A stretch of DNA of 53,312 nt, taken from an uncultured Eubacteriaceae bacterium (GTDB lineage Bacteria > Bacillota > Clostridia > Eubacteriales > Eubacteriaceae). Shown piece after piece: positions 17,241-25,182 of this stretch. The DNA lies in assembly GCA_937872065.1 (NCBI GenBank), contig CALMRA010000099.1:1-53312 (forward strand), in the 5' to 3' direction. The position numbers were made by a program, and so were the translations under genes. The notes beneath the pieces were generated by a model. The model did not search any database, was not told where the DNA came from, and saw only the letters and a program-made list of their open reading frames with translations. How positions within the stretch are numbered: position 1 is the stretch's first letter; each line of letters opens with the position of its first letter.

Positions 17241-17821
17241 TGAATATGCCGGAGAATCAGATACCGAAAGAGCGGATCGAAGAGATCATCAGTGACTTTC
17301 CGATATACGAATATGCCTGGACAGAGACGGACCGGCTTCCGTTTGACGGAAAGGTCAGGGAGATCTGCCGGAGCGAGTGTTCGATGTACGGAACGCGCTG
17401 GCACTGTCCGCCGGTTGTCGGGACGGTCGCCCAGTGCCGTGACAAAATCGCAGACTATCCTGAAGCACTTGTTTTTTCGACGATATGGGAAGCGGACAAC
17501 GAGAATCTGACCGAAATGCTCGGGCTCAGAAAACAGCATGAAGAGATGACCGCTCAGATACGCGACCGTATAGCAGAAGCCGGGTGCGATACCGCCGTTC
17601 TGTCTACGGGCTGCATTCCGTGCGAGAAATGTACCTATCCGGATAAGCCGTGCCGTAATCCGGACACCGCGTTTCCGACAATCGAGAGTGCGGGGATCGT
17701 TCTGCCTCTGCTGGTCGAGAAAACGGACATGGAGCTCAGCTGCGGAGCCGGACTGGTCACCTACTTTTCGATCATTCTGATCAGACCGAAACGGCAGGAT
17801 CCACCGAATCATAAGTATTAA
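17240..17821 (+). CDS. DUF2284 cysteine-rich putative metal-binding protein
   Basis: The 193-residue protein has both cysteine clusters of DUF2284: the first as ICRSECSMYGTRWHCPP (about 42-58), the second as GCIPCEKCTYPDKPCRNP (about 125-141), then the conserved SAG segment and a C-terminal strand. Family members are predicted to bind a metal or iron-sulfur cluster and often occur near corrinoid or iron genes; no activity is established. Its ATG shares a base with the upstream stop (TGATG), so it is coupled to the MetH-activation-like gene. A paralogue with a degraded first cluster is at 35360. Confidence 0.82.
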   Translation: MNMPENQIPKERIEEIISDFPIYEYAWTETDRLPFDGKVREICRSECSMYGTRWHCPPVVGTVAQCRDKIADYPEALVFSTIWEADNENLTEMLGLRKQHEEMTAQIRDRIAEAGCDTAVLSTGCIPCEKCTYPDKPCRNPDTAFPTIESAGIVLPLLVEKTDMELSCGAGLVTYFSIILIRPKRQDPPNHKY

Positions 17822-17834
17822 TCGTAATCAAAAC

Positions 17835-17864
17835 GAGCCGTTCAACTATTGAACGGTTCTTTTT
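17835..17864 (+). terminator. Rho-independent terminator
   Basis: GAGCCGTTCAA and TTGAACGGTTC form an 11-bp stem around CTA, then T5. It ends the proS-DUF2284 unit. Its T-run is also the first part of a direct repeat. Confidence 0.9.
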
Positions 17865-17913
17865 ATCTCAACTTAAAGTCTTGGCGTAATCTTTTTATCT
17901 GAACTTAAAGTCT
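17860..17913 (+). repeat. Direct repeats before the two-component operon
   Basis: Two 22-bp copies at 17860-17881 and 17892-17913 differ by one base and share the core AACTTAAAGTCT. They start 32 bp apart, close to three helical turns, so both face the same side of the DNA. OmpR-family regulators bind direct repeats, and such a regulator starts 40 bases downstream, so these are probable autoregulatory sites. Confidence 0.6.
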
Positions 17914-17952
17914 ATGCATAAAAATGTAATCAGTACAACAAAGGAGACTGTA

Positions 17953-18681
17953 ATGAGACTGCTCTTAGCGGAAGATGAAAAAGAATTATCAAAGGCACTT
18001 AGTGTCATATTAAAACACAGCAACTATTCGGTCGACACGGTCAATAACGGGATTGACGCGCTGGATTACGGCCTCACCGGCAGCTATGACGGAATTATCC
18101 TCGACATCATGATGCCGGGAAAGGACGGGCTTGAAGTGCTGAGCGAACTGCGCGCAGCGGAAATCGATACGCCTATCCTGATGCTCACAGCGAAATCCAC
18201 TGTCGAAGACAGAATTGAAGGACTTAATCTCGGTGCGGATGATTATCTGATCAAACCGTTCGATACCGGAGAGCTTCTGGCCCGCGTACGCGCGATGACA
18301 CGGCGGAAAGCGGAATACACGCCGAATATTCTGGAAATCGGCAACGTTACGCTTAACAGAGAAAATTCGGAGCTGTCCGCTTCGAAGGATACCATCCGTC
18401 TGACCAACAAGGAATTCCAGATGCTGGAAATGCTTATGGAAAATCCGAACATGCTTATCTCTACGGAACGCTTCCTGGAACGAATCTGGGGACTCGATAC
18501 CGATTCTGAAATCAATGTTGTCTGGACGTACATTTCGACGCTTCGTAAAAAGCTCGGGAACGTCGGCGCGAACGTACAGATCAAGGCTTCGCGCGGATCC
18601 GGATATACACTTGAAGAATTCGATCTCGACGCTGCAGATCAGCCGGAAGAAGAAAAGGACCAGAAGGACACAGATAAATGA
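17953..18681 (+). CDS. OmpR/PhoB-family response regulator
   Basis: The 242-residue protein has a receiver domain with phospho-acceptor Asp51 (GIILDIMMPGKDG), acidic Glu7/Asp8 and Lys101 in KPF, followed by a winged helix (about 130-225, with LTNKEFQMLEMLMENPN and RGSGYTLE) and an acidic tail. ATG 17953 has AAGGAG six bases upstream; the frame stays open back to 17914 but without an SD. The sensor kinase gene overlaps its stop by ATGA. The VTC-DUF4956-lipoprotein operon directly downstream is the obvious candidate target. Confidence 0.93.
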   Translation: MRLLLAEDEKELSKALSVILKHSNYSVDTVNNGIDALDYGLTGSYDGIILDIMMPGKDGLEVLSELRAAEIDTPILMLTAKSTVEDRIEGLNLGADDYLIKPFDTGELLARVRAMTRRKAEYTPNILEIGNVTLNRENSELSASKDTIRLTNKEFQMLEMLMENPNMLISTERFLERIWGLDTDSEINVVWTYISTLRKKLGNVGANVQIKASRGSGYTLEEFDLDAADQPEEEKDQKDTDK

Positions 18682-19907
18682 TCAAACGGCTCAGGAAGAA
18701 GTTTATCCTGATTGCCATGTTTTCCGTCAGCATCGTCCTGCTCGTCGTTCTCGGGCTTATCAATGTAATCAACTATCTGTCGTTTATGAAGAGCTCTACG
18801 AGTATTCTGAATTATCTGGCTGAGAACAACGGATATTTTCCGACCTACAGCGACTCTTCGCCGAAACCGCATGATTTCGGATTCGATCTTACGGAAGAGA
18901 CGCAGTACGAGACCCGTTATTTTACGGTGCTGGCCGACAGCTCGGGAACCGTCACGCAGATCAATATGAGTCATATTGCGGCGGTTTCTGCTACGGAAGC
19001 CTATCGTTATGCGGAGCTTGTTCTGAACTCGAATTCGGACAGCGGACGAATCAATAACTATATGTATCTGGTCGTGGATCAGGATGACGGAAAGTATATT
19101 ATCTTTCTCGACCGCCGGGCGGAAGTCGAGTCAATGGTTCAGCTGCTTTTCCTGAGTCTGATGATCGCTGTTCTGAGTCTGTCTGTCGTATTCCTGCTCG
19201 TCTCTCTTCTGTCAAAAAAGGTGATACAGCCTGTAATTGCGAATATGGAGAAACAGAAGCAGTTCATAACGGATGCCGGGCACGAGATCAAGACACCGCT
19301 GGCGATTATTTCCGCCGATACGGATGTCATCGAGATCGAGTCCGGCAAATCTGACTGGACGCAGAGCATACGCAATCAGACTGCCCGTCTCGGGGAGCTG
19401 ACCCAGAGCATGCTCACGCTGGCGAAGATGGAAGATACGGTATCAGGAGAGAAGTTTACGAAATTTTCTGTCAGCAGCATGGCTGAAGAGGCGGCTGAAG
19501 AATTCCGTCCGATGTCCGTCAACGAAGAGATCACCTTTGATACGGAAATCACTCCGAATCTGGAGATGAACGGCAATGTCAACGAAATTCGTCAGCTGAT
19601 GTCGGTGCTGCTTAACAATGCGTTTAAATACACGAACGAGCACGGGACGATTATTCTGCGTCTGTACAAAAAAAGCAGAGCGGTAATCCTCGAGGTCGAC
19701 AATACCGCGGACGATCTCCCCGAAGGCGATCTGAACAAGCTGTTCGACCGTTTCTATCGGGCGGACAACGCGCGCTCCAGAGAGACCGGGGGCTACGGAA
19801 TCGGCCTGTCCATCGCGAGAGCGGCTGCAGAGCACCATAACGGGAGCATCCAGGCAGTCCGTCTTAACGATCACCTGATCAGATTTAAGGCCGTACTGAA
19901 CGCTTGA
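18678..19907 (+). CDS. Two-component sensor histidine kinase
   Basis: The 409-residue membrane kinase has two transmembrane helices (about 9-31 and 154-178) enclosing an extracytoplasmic sensor of about 120 residues with no domain I recognise. Inside the cell it has a HisKA domain with the phospho-accepting His202 (TDAGHEIKTPLAI) and a HATPase domain with LLNNAFKYTNEHG (N box) and GGYGIGLSIA (G box). It phosphorylates the regulator encoded just upstream. A terminator follows at 19974. Confidence 0.93.
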   Translation: MIKRLRKKFILIAMFSVSIVLLVVLGLINVINYLSFMKSSTSILNYLAENNGYFPTYSDSSPKPHDFGFDLTEETQYETRYFTVLADSSGTVTQINMSHIAAVSATEAYRYAELVLNSNSDSGRINNYMYLVVDQDDGKYIIFLDRRAEVESMVQLLFLSLMIAVLSLSVVFLLVSLLSKKVIQPVIANMEKQKQFITDAGHEIKTPLAIISADTDVIEIESGKSDWTQSIRNQTARLGELTQSMLTLAKMEDTVSGEKFTKFSVSSMAEEAAEEFRPMSVNEEITFDTEITPNLEMNGNVNEIRQLMSVLLNNAFKYTNEHGTIILRLYKKSRAVILEVDNTADDLPEGDLNKLFDRFYRADNARSRETGGYGIGLSIARAAAEHHNGSIQAVRLNDHLIRFKAVLNA

Positions 19908-19973
19908 ATACCGGTGCTGCTCTGCCGACGCGTCGAAGGTATCAGCAGCAGGCTTTAACTGAAGACTTCAAAG

Positions 19974-19997
19974 GATCCGGGAAACCGGATCTTTTTT
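19974..19997 (+). terminator. Rho-independent terminator
   Basis: GATCCGG and CCGGATC around GAAA, then T7. It separates the two-component genes from the VTC operon. Confidence 0.9.
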
Positions 19998-20245
19998 ATT
20001 TTCGCTTTTTTTACCTTTTCTTTCCCTGAATTACTACATTACCCTGATTATGATTTTGAGTGGAGCTTTGTTTTAAACATCAGATTACTTAAAAAGCTAA
20101 AGCTGTTAAATCTTTTTGTTAATTCTTAATTTATCCATTAATCTTATTTAAAATCGTCCATTGATAATATAAAAAGTCAATAAACAATTTGTAAAATAAT
20201 TATTAATTAAGACTAAACGATTATTAGTTAAGAAAGGAGTAATGA
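19998..20245 (+). promoter_or_regulatory. AT-rich control region of the VTC operon
   Basis: About 250 bases with very low GC hold no gene. Several TTAAT/ATTAA-type short repeats occur at 20115-20230, and an SD (AAAGGAG) precedes ATG 20246. I cannot fix a single promoter because many TATAAT-like hexamers fit. The extreme AT content against GC-rich neighbours suggests a multi-site regulatory region. Confidence 0.45.
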
Positions 20246-21016
20246 ATGGCACAGTTCGATGCATACTTTAAACGATATGAGAAGAAATACCTTCTGAGTC
20301 CGGAGCAGTACGAAAAACTGCGTCAGCGGCTCCCCGAACATTTCGAACCCGACCGTTTTCATTTAAGCGAAATCAGCAATATATATTTTGATACGCCGAC
20401 AAACCGGCTGGTCAGGGCTTCGAATGAAAAACCGGACTATAAAGAAAAATTCAGAGTCCGGGTTTACGGAGATCCGGAAACCTCGACCGAAGCGTTTCTG
20501 GAGCTTAAGAAAAAGTTTCACGGAGTCGTATATAAACGGCGTGAAGCCGTACCGCTGAACGGGCTGGATATCGACGATATCTGTTCCGGGACTCAGGATA
20601 CGCAGATCAGCCGTGAGATTCGCAGGCTGTTCGATTTTTACGGACCGCTCAAACCCGCGATGTTTCTGTCATACAGACGAATTGCCCTCCGGGGAATCGA
20701 AGATCCGGAGCTGCGGATCACGTTTGACGGAGATATCCGTTACAGGACCGACGATCTGAGCTTTAAGGATCCGGACAGCGGGAAGAGGCTTCTTCCCAAC
20801 GGCGAGATTCTGATGGAGATCAAGACGGGAGCCTCGCTCCCGATGTGGCTGTCGAGAATCCTGTCCGAACTGAAAATATGGCCGGCCTCATTTTCCAAAT
20901 ACGGAAAAGCCTTTTTACAGGAAGAGGTCAAGCGTATCGGAGCTCCGGAATTCCGGATGAAACCCGTACTGAATCCGGCGCATACAGCGCCGCTGGAAAG
21001 GCAGCAAATTGCTTAA
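20246..21016 (+). CDS. VTC-domain polyphosphate-polymerase-like protein
   Basis: The 256-residue protein matches the VTC catalytic tunnel domain, known in yeast to make polyphosphate from ATP. It shows the basic and acidic tunnel motifs in order: RYEKKYLLSPEQYE, IYFDT, KFRVRVYG, FLELKKK, LSYRRIAL, and EIKTGASLPMWL. It has no membrane helices of its own, and the next gene supplies them. VTC-DUF4956 pairs are widespread in Firmicutes and their product is not settled. The operon follows a two-component system. Confidence 0.88.
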   Translation: MAQFDAYFKRYEKKYLLSPEQYEKLRQRLPEHFEPDRFHLSEISNIYFDTPTNRLVRASNEKPDYKEKFRVRVYGDPETSTEAFLELKKKFHGVVYKRREAVPLNGLDIDDICSGTQDTQISREIRRLFDFYGPLKPAMFLSYRRIALRGIEDPELRITFDGDIRYRTDDLSFKDPDSGKRLLPNGEILMEIKTGASLPMWLSRILSELKIWPASFSKYGKAFLQEEVKRIGAPEFRMKPVLNPAHTAPLERQQIA

Positions 21017-21680
21017 TTTAACTACTACGATCGGAACCAATCAGACTGTGGGGAGCTTCCTGCTCCGTACCCTTGTTTCACTTCTTCTTGGAGCGGTAAT
21101 TGCGGTTACCTCGTCCTATAAAGCCCACAGCAGCAAAGGTTTTGTTCTGACACTTGCGACACTGCCGGCAATCGTGCAGATGGTAATCATGCTCGTAAAC
21201 GGCAATATCGGAACGGGGGTTGCAGTCGCGGGAGCGTTCTCGCTTGTCCGCTTCCGTTCCGTACCTGGACAGGCCAGAGATATTGCGGCGATTTTCCTCG
21301 CGATGGCGGCGGGTCTTGCGACCGGAACCAATAATCTGGCGATGGCGGCAGTCTTCACAGGCATTCTGTGCCTTGTGAACTTTATATACACATGGTCCTC
21401 ATTTGGAGAAAAGAGAGAATCAGCCAGAGAGCTGACCGTCACGATTCCTGAAGGACTGTCCTATACAGGCGTCTTTGATGACATATTTGATAAATATGCC
21501 TCAAAGTATACACTGAATCAGGTCAAAACGACAAATCTCGGCTCGATGTTCAAGCTTTCGTACGACATCGATCTGAAAAATACCGATACCGAAAAAGAAA
21601 TGATCGACGAAATCAGGACCCGCAACGGGAATCTTGAGATTGTCTGCGCGCAGCTTGCGCCTGGAAGGGAAGAACTCTGA
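21009..21680 (+). CDS. DUF4956 membrane protein
   Basis: The 223-residue protein has about four to five transmembrane helices in its first 130 residues and a soluble C-terminal domain (about 140-223). The conserved GAFSLVRFRS segment after the second helix is typical of DUF4956. It starts at TTG 21009, eight bases before the end of the VTC gene, with GGAAAGG seven bases upstream. With the VTC protein it probably forms a membrane complex; in yeast the VTC catalytic domain likewise depends on membrane subunits. Confidence 0.85.
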   Translation: MLNLTTTIGTNQTVGSFLLRTLVSLLLGAVIAVTSSYKAHSSKGFVLTLATLPAIVQMVIMLVNGNIGTGVAVAGAFSLVRFRSVPGQARDIAAIFLAMAAGLATGTNNLAMAAVFTGILCLVNFIYTWSSFGEKRESARELTVTIPEGLSYTGVFDDIFDKYASKYTLNQVKTTNLGSMFKLSYDIDLKNTDTEKEMIDEIRTRNGNLEIVCAQLAPGREEL

Positions 21681-23548
21681 TGATTCACGGTTTTTTCAAA
21701 CATAATGAGCAGCTTGTACGCGATCTGCTCATCGATGCGATCATCTTCATGATGACGCTCTTCTGCATATTCATGCTGTCCGGCTGTTCCACACAGACCG
21801 ACAGCTCCACAACGGATACTACGGCGGCCGTTTCGGCGGAAGATCAGGCATCCGGCTACACCTTTACGGACAGAGAGCTTGATCCGTCCTATGACGAAAG
21901 CACGGCTGTCAAGATCAGCCTGAACGGTTCCTCGGCTGAAGTTAACGGCTCCGGCGCTTCGGCAGACGGCAGCACGATAACCATCAGCTCGGAAGGAACG
22001 TATATTCTGAGCGGAACGCTCGACGACGGACAGATCCTCGTGACAGCTGCCGATACAGCGAAGGTTCAGATCGTACTGAACGGCGTGAGCATCACGAACG
22101 CCGACGGTCCGGCCATCTATATCAAGAGCGGCGATAAAGTCTTTATCACCCTGGCAGACGGCACCTCGAATACGCTGTCTGATACCGGAGCAGCCTATGC
22201 AGCGGCCGATGACAACACCGACGGCGTCGTATTTTCAAAGAGCGACCTGTGCTTCAACGGCTCGGGGTCCCTTACAGTCAACGCAGGCTACAGCCACGGC
22301 ATCGTCTCCAAGGACGATCTGGTCGTGACCGGCGGAACCTATACGATCACCGCGGTGAAGCAGGGGCTTTCCGGGAAAGACTGCATCCGTATTGCGGACG
22401 GCAGCTTTACGATTAACGCGGGAACCGACTGCCTCCAGTCTGACAACACCGACGATACCTCGAAGGGCTTCATCTTTATCAAGGACGGTACCTTCAACCT
22501 GACAGCCGGCAACGACGGTATTCAGGCGGAAACAGTTCTGAAGACCGAAGGCGGTACGTACAGCATCACGACCGGCGGCGGCTCGGCAAACGCGAGCACC
22601 ACCGGTACGGGCGAAGCGAATGCGAACTGGGGCTTCGGCGGAGACCAGATGACATCCTCGTCAGACTCCTCGTCGGATACGTCTGACAGCGCGAAGGGCC
22701 TGAAGGCCGGCTCGTCAGTCGAGCTTGCAGGCGGCGACTTCACGCTGGATACGGCGGACGACAGCATCCATTCCAACGGAACGACGACAGTTTCCGGCGG
22801 AACCTATGAAATCTCCTCGGGAGACGACGGTATTCACGCTGACAGTACCTGTACGGTCTCCGGCGGAACGGTGAATATCACGAAGTCTTATGAAGGCATC
22901 GAAGGCGCGAACGTTGAAATAAGCGGCGGCACGATCAATGTGACCGCAAGTGACGACGGCGTAAACTCCGCAGGCGGTTCTGACGGCAGCACCGGAAGAC
23001 AGGGCGAGAACGGCTTCTCCTCAAGCTCCTCGGATAACTCGATCACAATTTCGGGCGGCGAGCTGACTGTCAATGCAGGCGGTGACGGACTCGACGCCAA
23101 CGGAGACCTGACCGTCACAGGCGGAACGACCTTTGTCAACGGTCCGACATCGGACGGCAACGGCGCTCTCGACTATGACGGAACCGGTACGATTTCCGGC
23201 GGTACGCTCGTTGCGGCCGGCAGCTCCGGCATGGCGATGAACATGACAAGTGGTTCGCAGCCGAGCATCCTGTACGGCTTCGGCACGACAATCTCCGGCG
23301 GTACGACCTTCACACTGACAGATTCCTCCGGTCAGACGATCATGACAGGAACCCCGTCCAAGAACTACGCCAGCATCGTTCTGAGCTCGCCTGAACTCAA
23401 GAGCGGCGAAACCTACACGATTACGGCAGGAGGCCAGAGCGCGCAGTTCACGCTGAGCGGAACGACGTATTCCAACGTTTCCGGCGGCATGGGCGGCGGA
23501 GGCGGAGCTTCGAGCCAGGGCGGACAGGGAGGTCCCTCCAGAGGCTGA
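21680..23548 (+). CDS. Large surface lipoprotein with carbohydrate-binding-like repeats (DUF4353)
   Basis: The 622-residue protein has a hydrophobic leader ending in LSGC (Cys about 37), so it should be lipid-anchored outside the membrane. The rest is Ser/Thr/Gly/Asp-rich and made of repeated beta-strand units such as ITISGGELTVNAGGDGLDA, as in right-handed beta-helix DUF4353 proteins annotated as carbohydrate-binding. It ends in a Gly/Ser/Gln tail (GGMGGGGGASSQGG). The ATG shares a base with the DUF4956 stop. DUF4353, VTC and DUF4956 genes (with or without CotH kinases) recur together, which suggests a cell-surface role. Confidence 0.85.
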   Translation: MIHGFFKHNEQLVRDLLIDAIIFMMTLFCIFMLSGCSTQTDSSTTDTTAAVSAEDQASGYTFTDRELDPSYDESTAVKISLNGSSAEVNGSGASADGSTITISSEGTYILSGTLDDGQILVTAADTAKVQIVLNGVSITNADGPAIYIKSGDKVFITLADGTSNTLSDTGAAYAAADDNTDGVVFSKSDLCFNGSGSLTVNAGYSHGIVSKDDLVVTGGTYTITAVKQGLSGKDCIRIADGSFTINAGTDCLQSDNTDDTSKGFIFIKDGTFNLTAGNDGIQAETVLKTEGGTYSITTGGGSANASTTGTGEANANWGFGGDQMTSSSDSSSDTSDSAKGLKAGSSVELAGGDFTLDTADDSIHSNGTTTVSGGTYEISSGDDGIHADSTCTVSGGTVNITKSYEGIEGANVEISGGTINVTASDDGVNSAGGSDGSTGRQGENGFSSSSSDNSITISGGELTVNAGGDGLDANGDLTVTGGTTFVNGPTSDGNGALDYDGTGTISGGTLVAAGSSGMAMNMTSGSQPSILYGFGTTISGGTTFTLTDSSGQTIMTGTPSKNYASIVLSSPELKSGETYTITAGGQSAQFTLSGTTYSNVSGGMGGGGGASSQGGQGGPSRG

Positions 23549-23582
23549 TTCTGTTGCACAGGCACAAACGATTCGAAAAATC

Positions 23583-23617
23583 AATCCCGTATCGAGAAAT
23601 CGGTACGGGATTTTTAT
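23583..23617 (+). terminator. Rho-independent terminator
   Basis: AATCCCGTA and TACGGGATT form the stem, followed by T5. It ends the VTC operon. Confidence 0.88.
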
Positions 23618-23678
23618 TATTGTATATCTTATTTCATTGAGAAGGTATACAATAAGCGCGAGTGTTCAGTGTCCGTTA

Positions 23679-23707
23679 TTGTAATATCGCCGAAGTAGTG
23701 ATATTAT
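23679..23707 (+). promoter_or_regulatory. Promoter of folT
   Basis: TTGTAA and TATTAT are 17 bases apart, 13 bases before the riboswitch begins. Confidence 0.75.
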
Positions 23708-23719
23708 TTTAACAAATGT

Positions 23720-23812
23720 TATAGAGTAGACGAAGGTGCGTCTAGTGTTAAGAGATGGGAAGTTGCTCTTAAACGAATTCGAAAGAAACGGTACCTGCGT
23801 CGCTTCCGCTAT
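23720..23812 (+). promoter_or_regulatory. Tetrahydrofolate (THF) riboswitch
   Basis: The segment follows the THF aptamer: ATAGAGTAGA at the 5' end pairs through ATAG with CTAT at the 3' end. GTGTTAAGAGATGGGA and a CGAATTCG apical part follow, then GGTACCTGCG, and TTCCGCTAT closes it. THF riboswitches are known to sit before folT in Clostridia and to reduce expression when folates are plentiful, usually by blocking translation. The gene downstream is a FolT-type transporter. Confidence 0.78.
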
Positions 23813-23897
23813 CAATCAACAGCTCCCGGCGACGGGAGGCCCGGCCGCAAGGATGCGGGCAATATCTTTCGGGATAACGAGTTGTACAAGCGCGGAA

Positions 23898-23935
23898 GCA
23901 TTACTTTCTTAGGAGGAAAGAATGAAAAGTAATGC
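23898..23935 (+). promoter_or_regulatory. Hairpin enclosing the folT ribosome binding site and start codon
   Basis: GCATTACTTT (23898-23907) and AAAGTAATGC (23926-23935) form a perfect 10-bp stem. The 18-base loop holds the SD AGGAGG and the ATG 23922. The 3' arm is within the coding sequence. It could be the expression platform of the THF riboswitch or an independent translational switch. Confidence 0.65.
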
Positions 23936-24683
23936 TATCGGCCGCAGCAGATCAAGGACGAAGGTTGTCGTCTATGCAGGTCTGCTCATTGCAGTCAGCG
24001 TTGTGCTGAAGCTGGTATTCGAGATCTATATTCCCCTCGGAGGCTTTCCGTCTCTGCGGATTAACCTGACCTCGATACCCACGATCCTGAGTGGAATCCT
24101 GCTTGGACCTGGGATCGGTTTTATCGTCGGAGTCGTGACTGACCTGCTGTGCTATGTCGTCAAACCCGGCGGACCCTGGTTTGTAGGCTTCACATTGTCG
24201 GCAGGACTGACGGGTCTTATCCCCGGTCTGTTCTGGATGCTGTTTAAAAAGTACGAATTTAAACATATCAAATGGTTCAACACCGCATTTATCGCGGTAT
24301 GCCTCGTTATTCTGACGGCGACCGGTCTGTTCGGTTTCGAAAACGGTCAGATTATGTACAACGGCGAACCCCTCAATATGTTTATCATGATTCTGTTTGC
24401 GGTTCTGCTCGTACTGTTCGCAGTTTATCCGTTTGTAGCTTCACGTTTCATGAAAGAGAACGAAGCGGTTGAAACGGAAAATCTGCTGGTTATCATCACG
24501 TTCGAACAGATCGTCAATTCGATCATACTGAACACCTGGTTTCTTACGATTCTGTACGGTCAGGCCTGGCTCGTTCTTCTGCCGGCCCGCGTCATCACGA
24601 ATATTTTCCTGATCCCGCTGTACACGATCGTTCTGGCGGCTATTCTGAGGATGCTTCCGAAGAAATACCTGGATATAAGATAA
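23922..24683 (+). CDS. folT: ECF transporter substrate-binding subunit, FolT (folate) family
   Basis: The 253-residue, six-helix membrane protein has the S-component start (KVVVYAGLLIAVSVVLKLVFE) and the SLRINLTSIPTILSG segment of the FolT family. It would capture folate and deliver it through the shared ECF energising module (EcfT and two ATPases), which is not in this window. The THF riboswitch upstream supports folate as the substrate. After residue 105 the protein is slightly longer than the common FolT because of a loop around FGFENGQIMYNGEP. Confidence 0.82.
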   Translation: MKSNAIGRSRSRTKVVVYAGLLIAVSVVLKLVFEIYIPLGGFPSLRINLTSIPTILSGILLGPGIGFIVGVVTDLLCYVVKPGGPWFVGFTLSAGLTGLIPGLFWMLFKKYEFKHIKWFNTAFIAVCLVILTATGLFGFENGQIMYNGEPLNMFIMILFAVLLVLFAVYPFVASRFMKENEAVETENLLVIITFEQIVNSIILNTWFLTILYGQAWLVLLPARVITNIFLIPLYTIVLAAILRMLPKKYLDIR

Positions 24684-24727
24684 GCTGCAGATACGGAAAA
24701 TAAATATATATTGTTTACGAAAAAATC

Positions 24728-24756
24728 TTGCACCGGCCTGCCAGTCGTGTTAAGAT
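24728..24756 (+). promoter_or_regulatory. Promoter of tRNA-Thr
   Basis: TTGCAC and TAAGAT are 17 bases apart, 33 bases before the mature tRNA. Confidence 0.7.
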
Positions 24757-24789
24757 AAACAAGCTGAAAGTTTACAGAACTTCACGCTT

Positions 24790-24865
24790 GCTGGTGTGGC
24801 ACAGTTGGTAGCGCAATTGATTCGTAATCAATAGGTCAGCGGTTCAAATCCGCTCACCAGCTCCA
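24790..24865 (+). tRNA. tRNA-Thr(CGT)
   Basis: The acceptor stem GCTGGTG/CACCAGC, D-arm GGCACAGTTGGTAGCGC, anticodon stem ATTGA/TCAAT with loop TTCGTAA, T-arm AGCGGTTCAAATCCGCT and encoded CCA are all present. The anticodon is CGT, reading ACG. Confidence 0.96.
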
Positions 24866-24882
24866 TTCATGAAAACAAGAGA

Positions 24883-24920
24883 CCCTTTCGGATGTTAGTG
24901 ACCATCCGGAGGGGTTTTTT
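24883..24920 (+). terminator. Terminator of tRNA-Thr
   Basis: CCCTTTCGGATG and CATCCGGAGGGG form a 12-bp stem, followed by T6. The next 180 bases are AT-rich and hold no gene I can see. Confidence 0.9.
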
Positions 24921-25101
24921 GTTTTTTTGATTTTTCTTTCTTTATTATTTTCATTATTGTGGACGTTTTATGTCCGGTTTTGTTTCTGCGCTTATCATGT
25001 ATTTAAATCTTATTGGATTCATATTTTATTCGTACAGCCTCTTATTATTTTGTTTCTCAGAATTAAAGTTGTATAGGACAAAAAAGTATCCGAATAAAAA
25101 C

Positions 25102-25129
25102 TTGCAAGGTTAGGATTAAGCGGTAAAAT
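25102..25129 (+). promoter_or_regulatory. Promoter of rubrerythrin
   Basis: TTGCAA and TAAAAT are 16 bases apart, 53 bases before the start codon. I looked for a clear Per box around it and did not find one. Confidence 0.65.
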
Positions 25130-25182
25130 AAGAATCAGGAACGATTCCTAAATCGAAATCACAATAACGGAGGATTACTAAA

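Noticed and set aside
25000-25180. Per box upstream of rubrerythrin
   Set aside because: I looked for the TTATAAT-x-ATTATAA pattern because a PerR-like gene is adjacent and found only scattered half matches.
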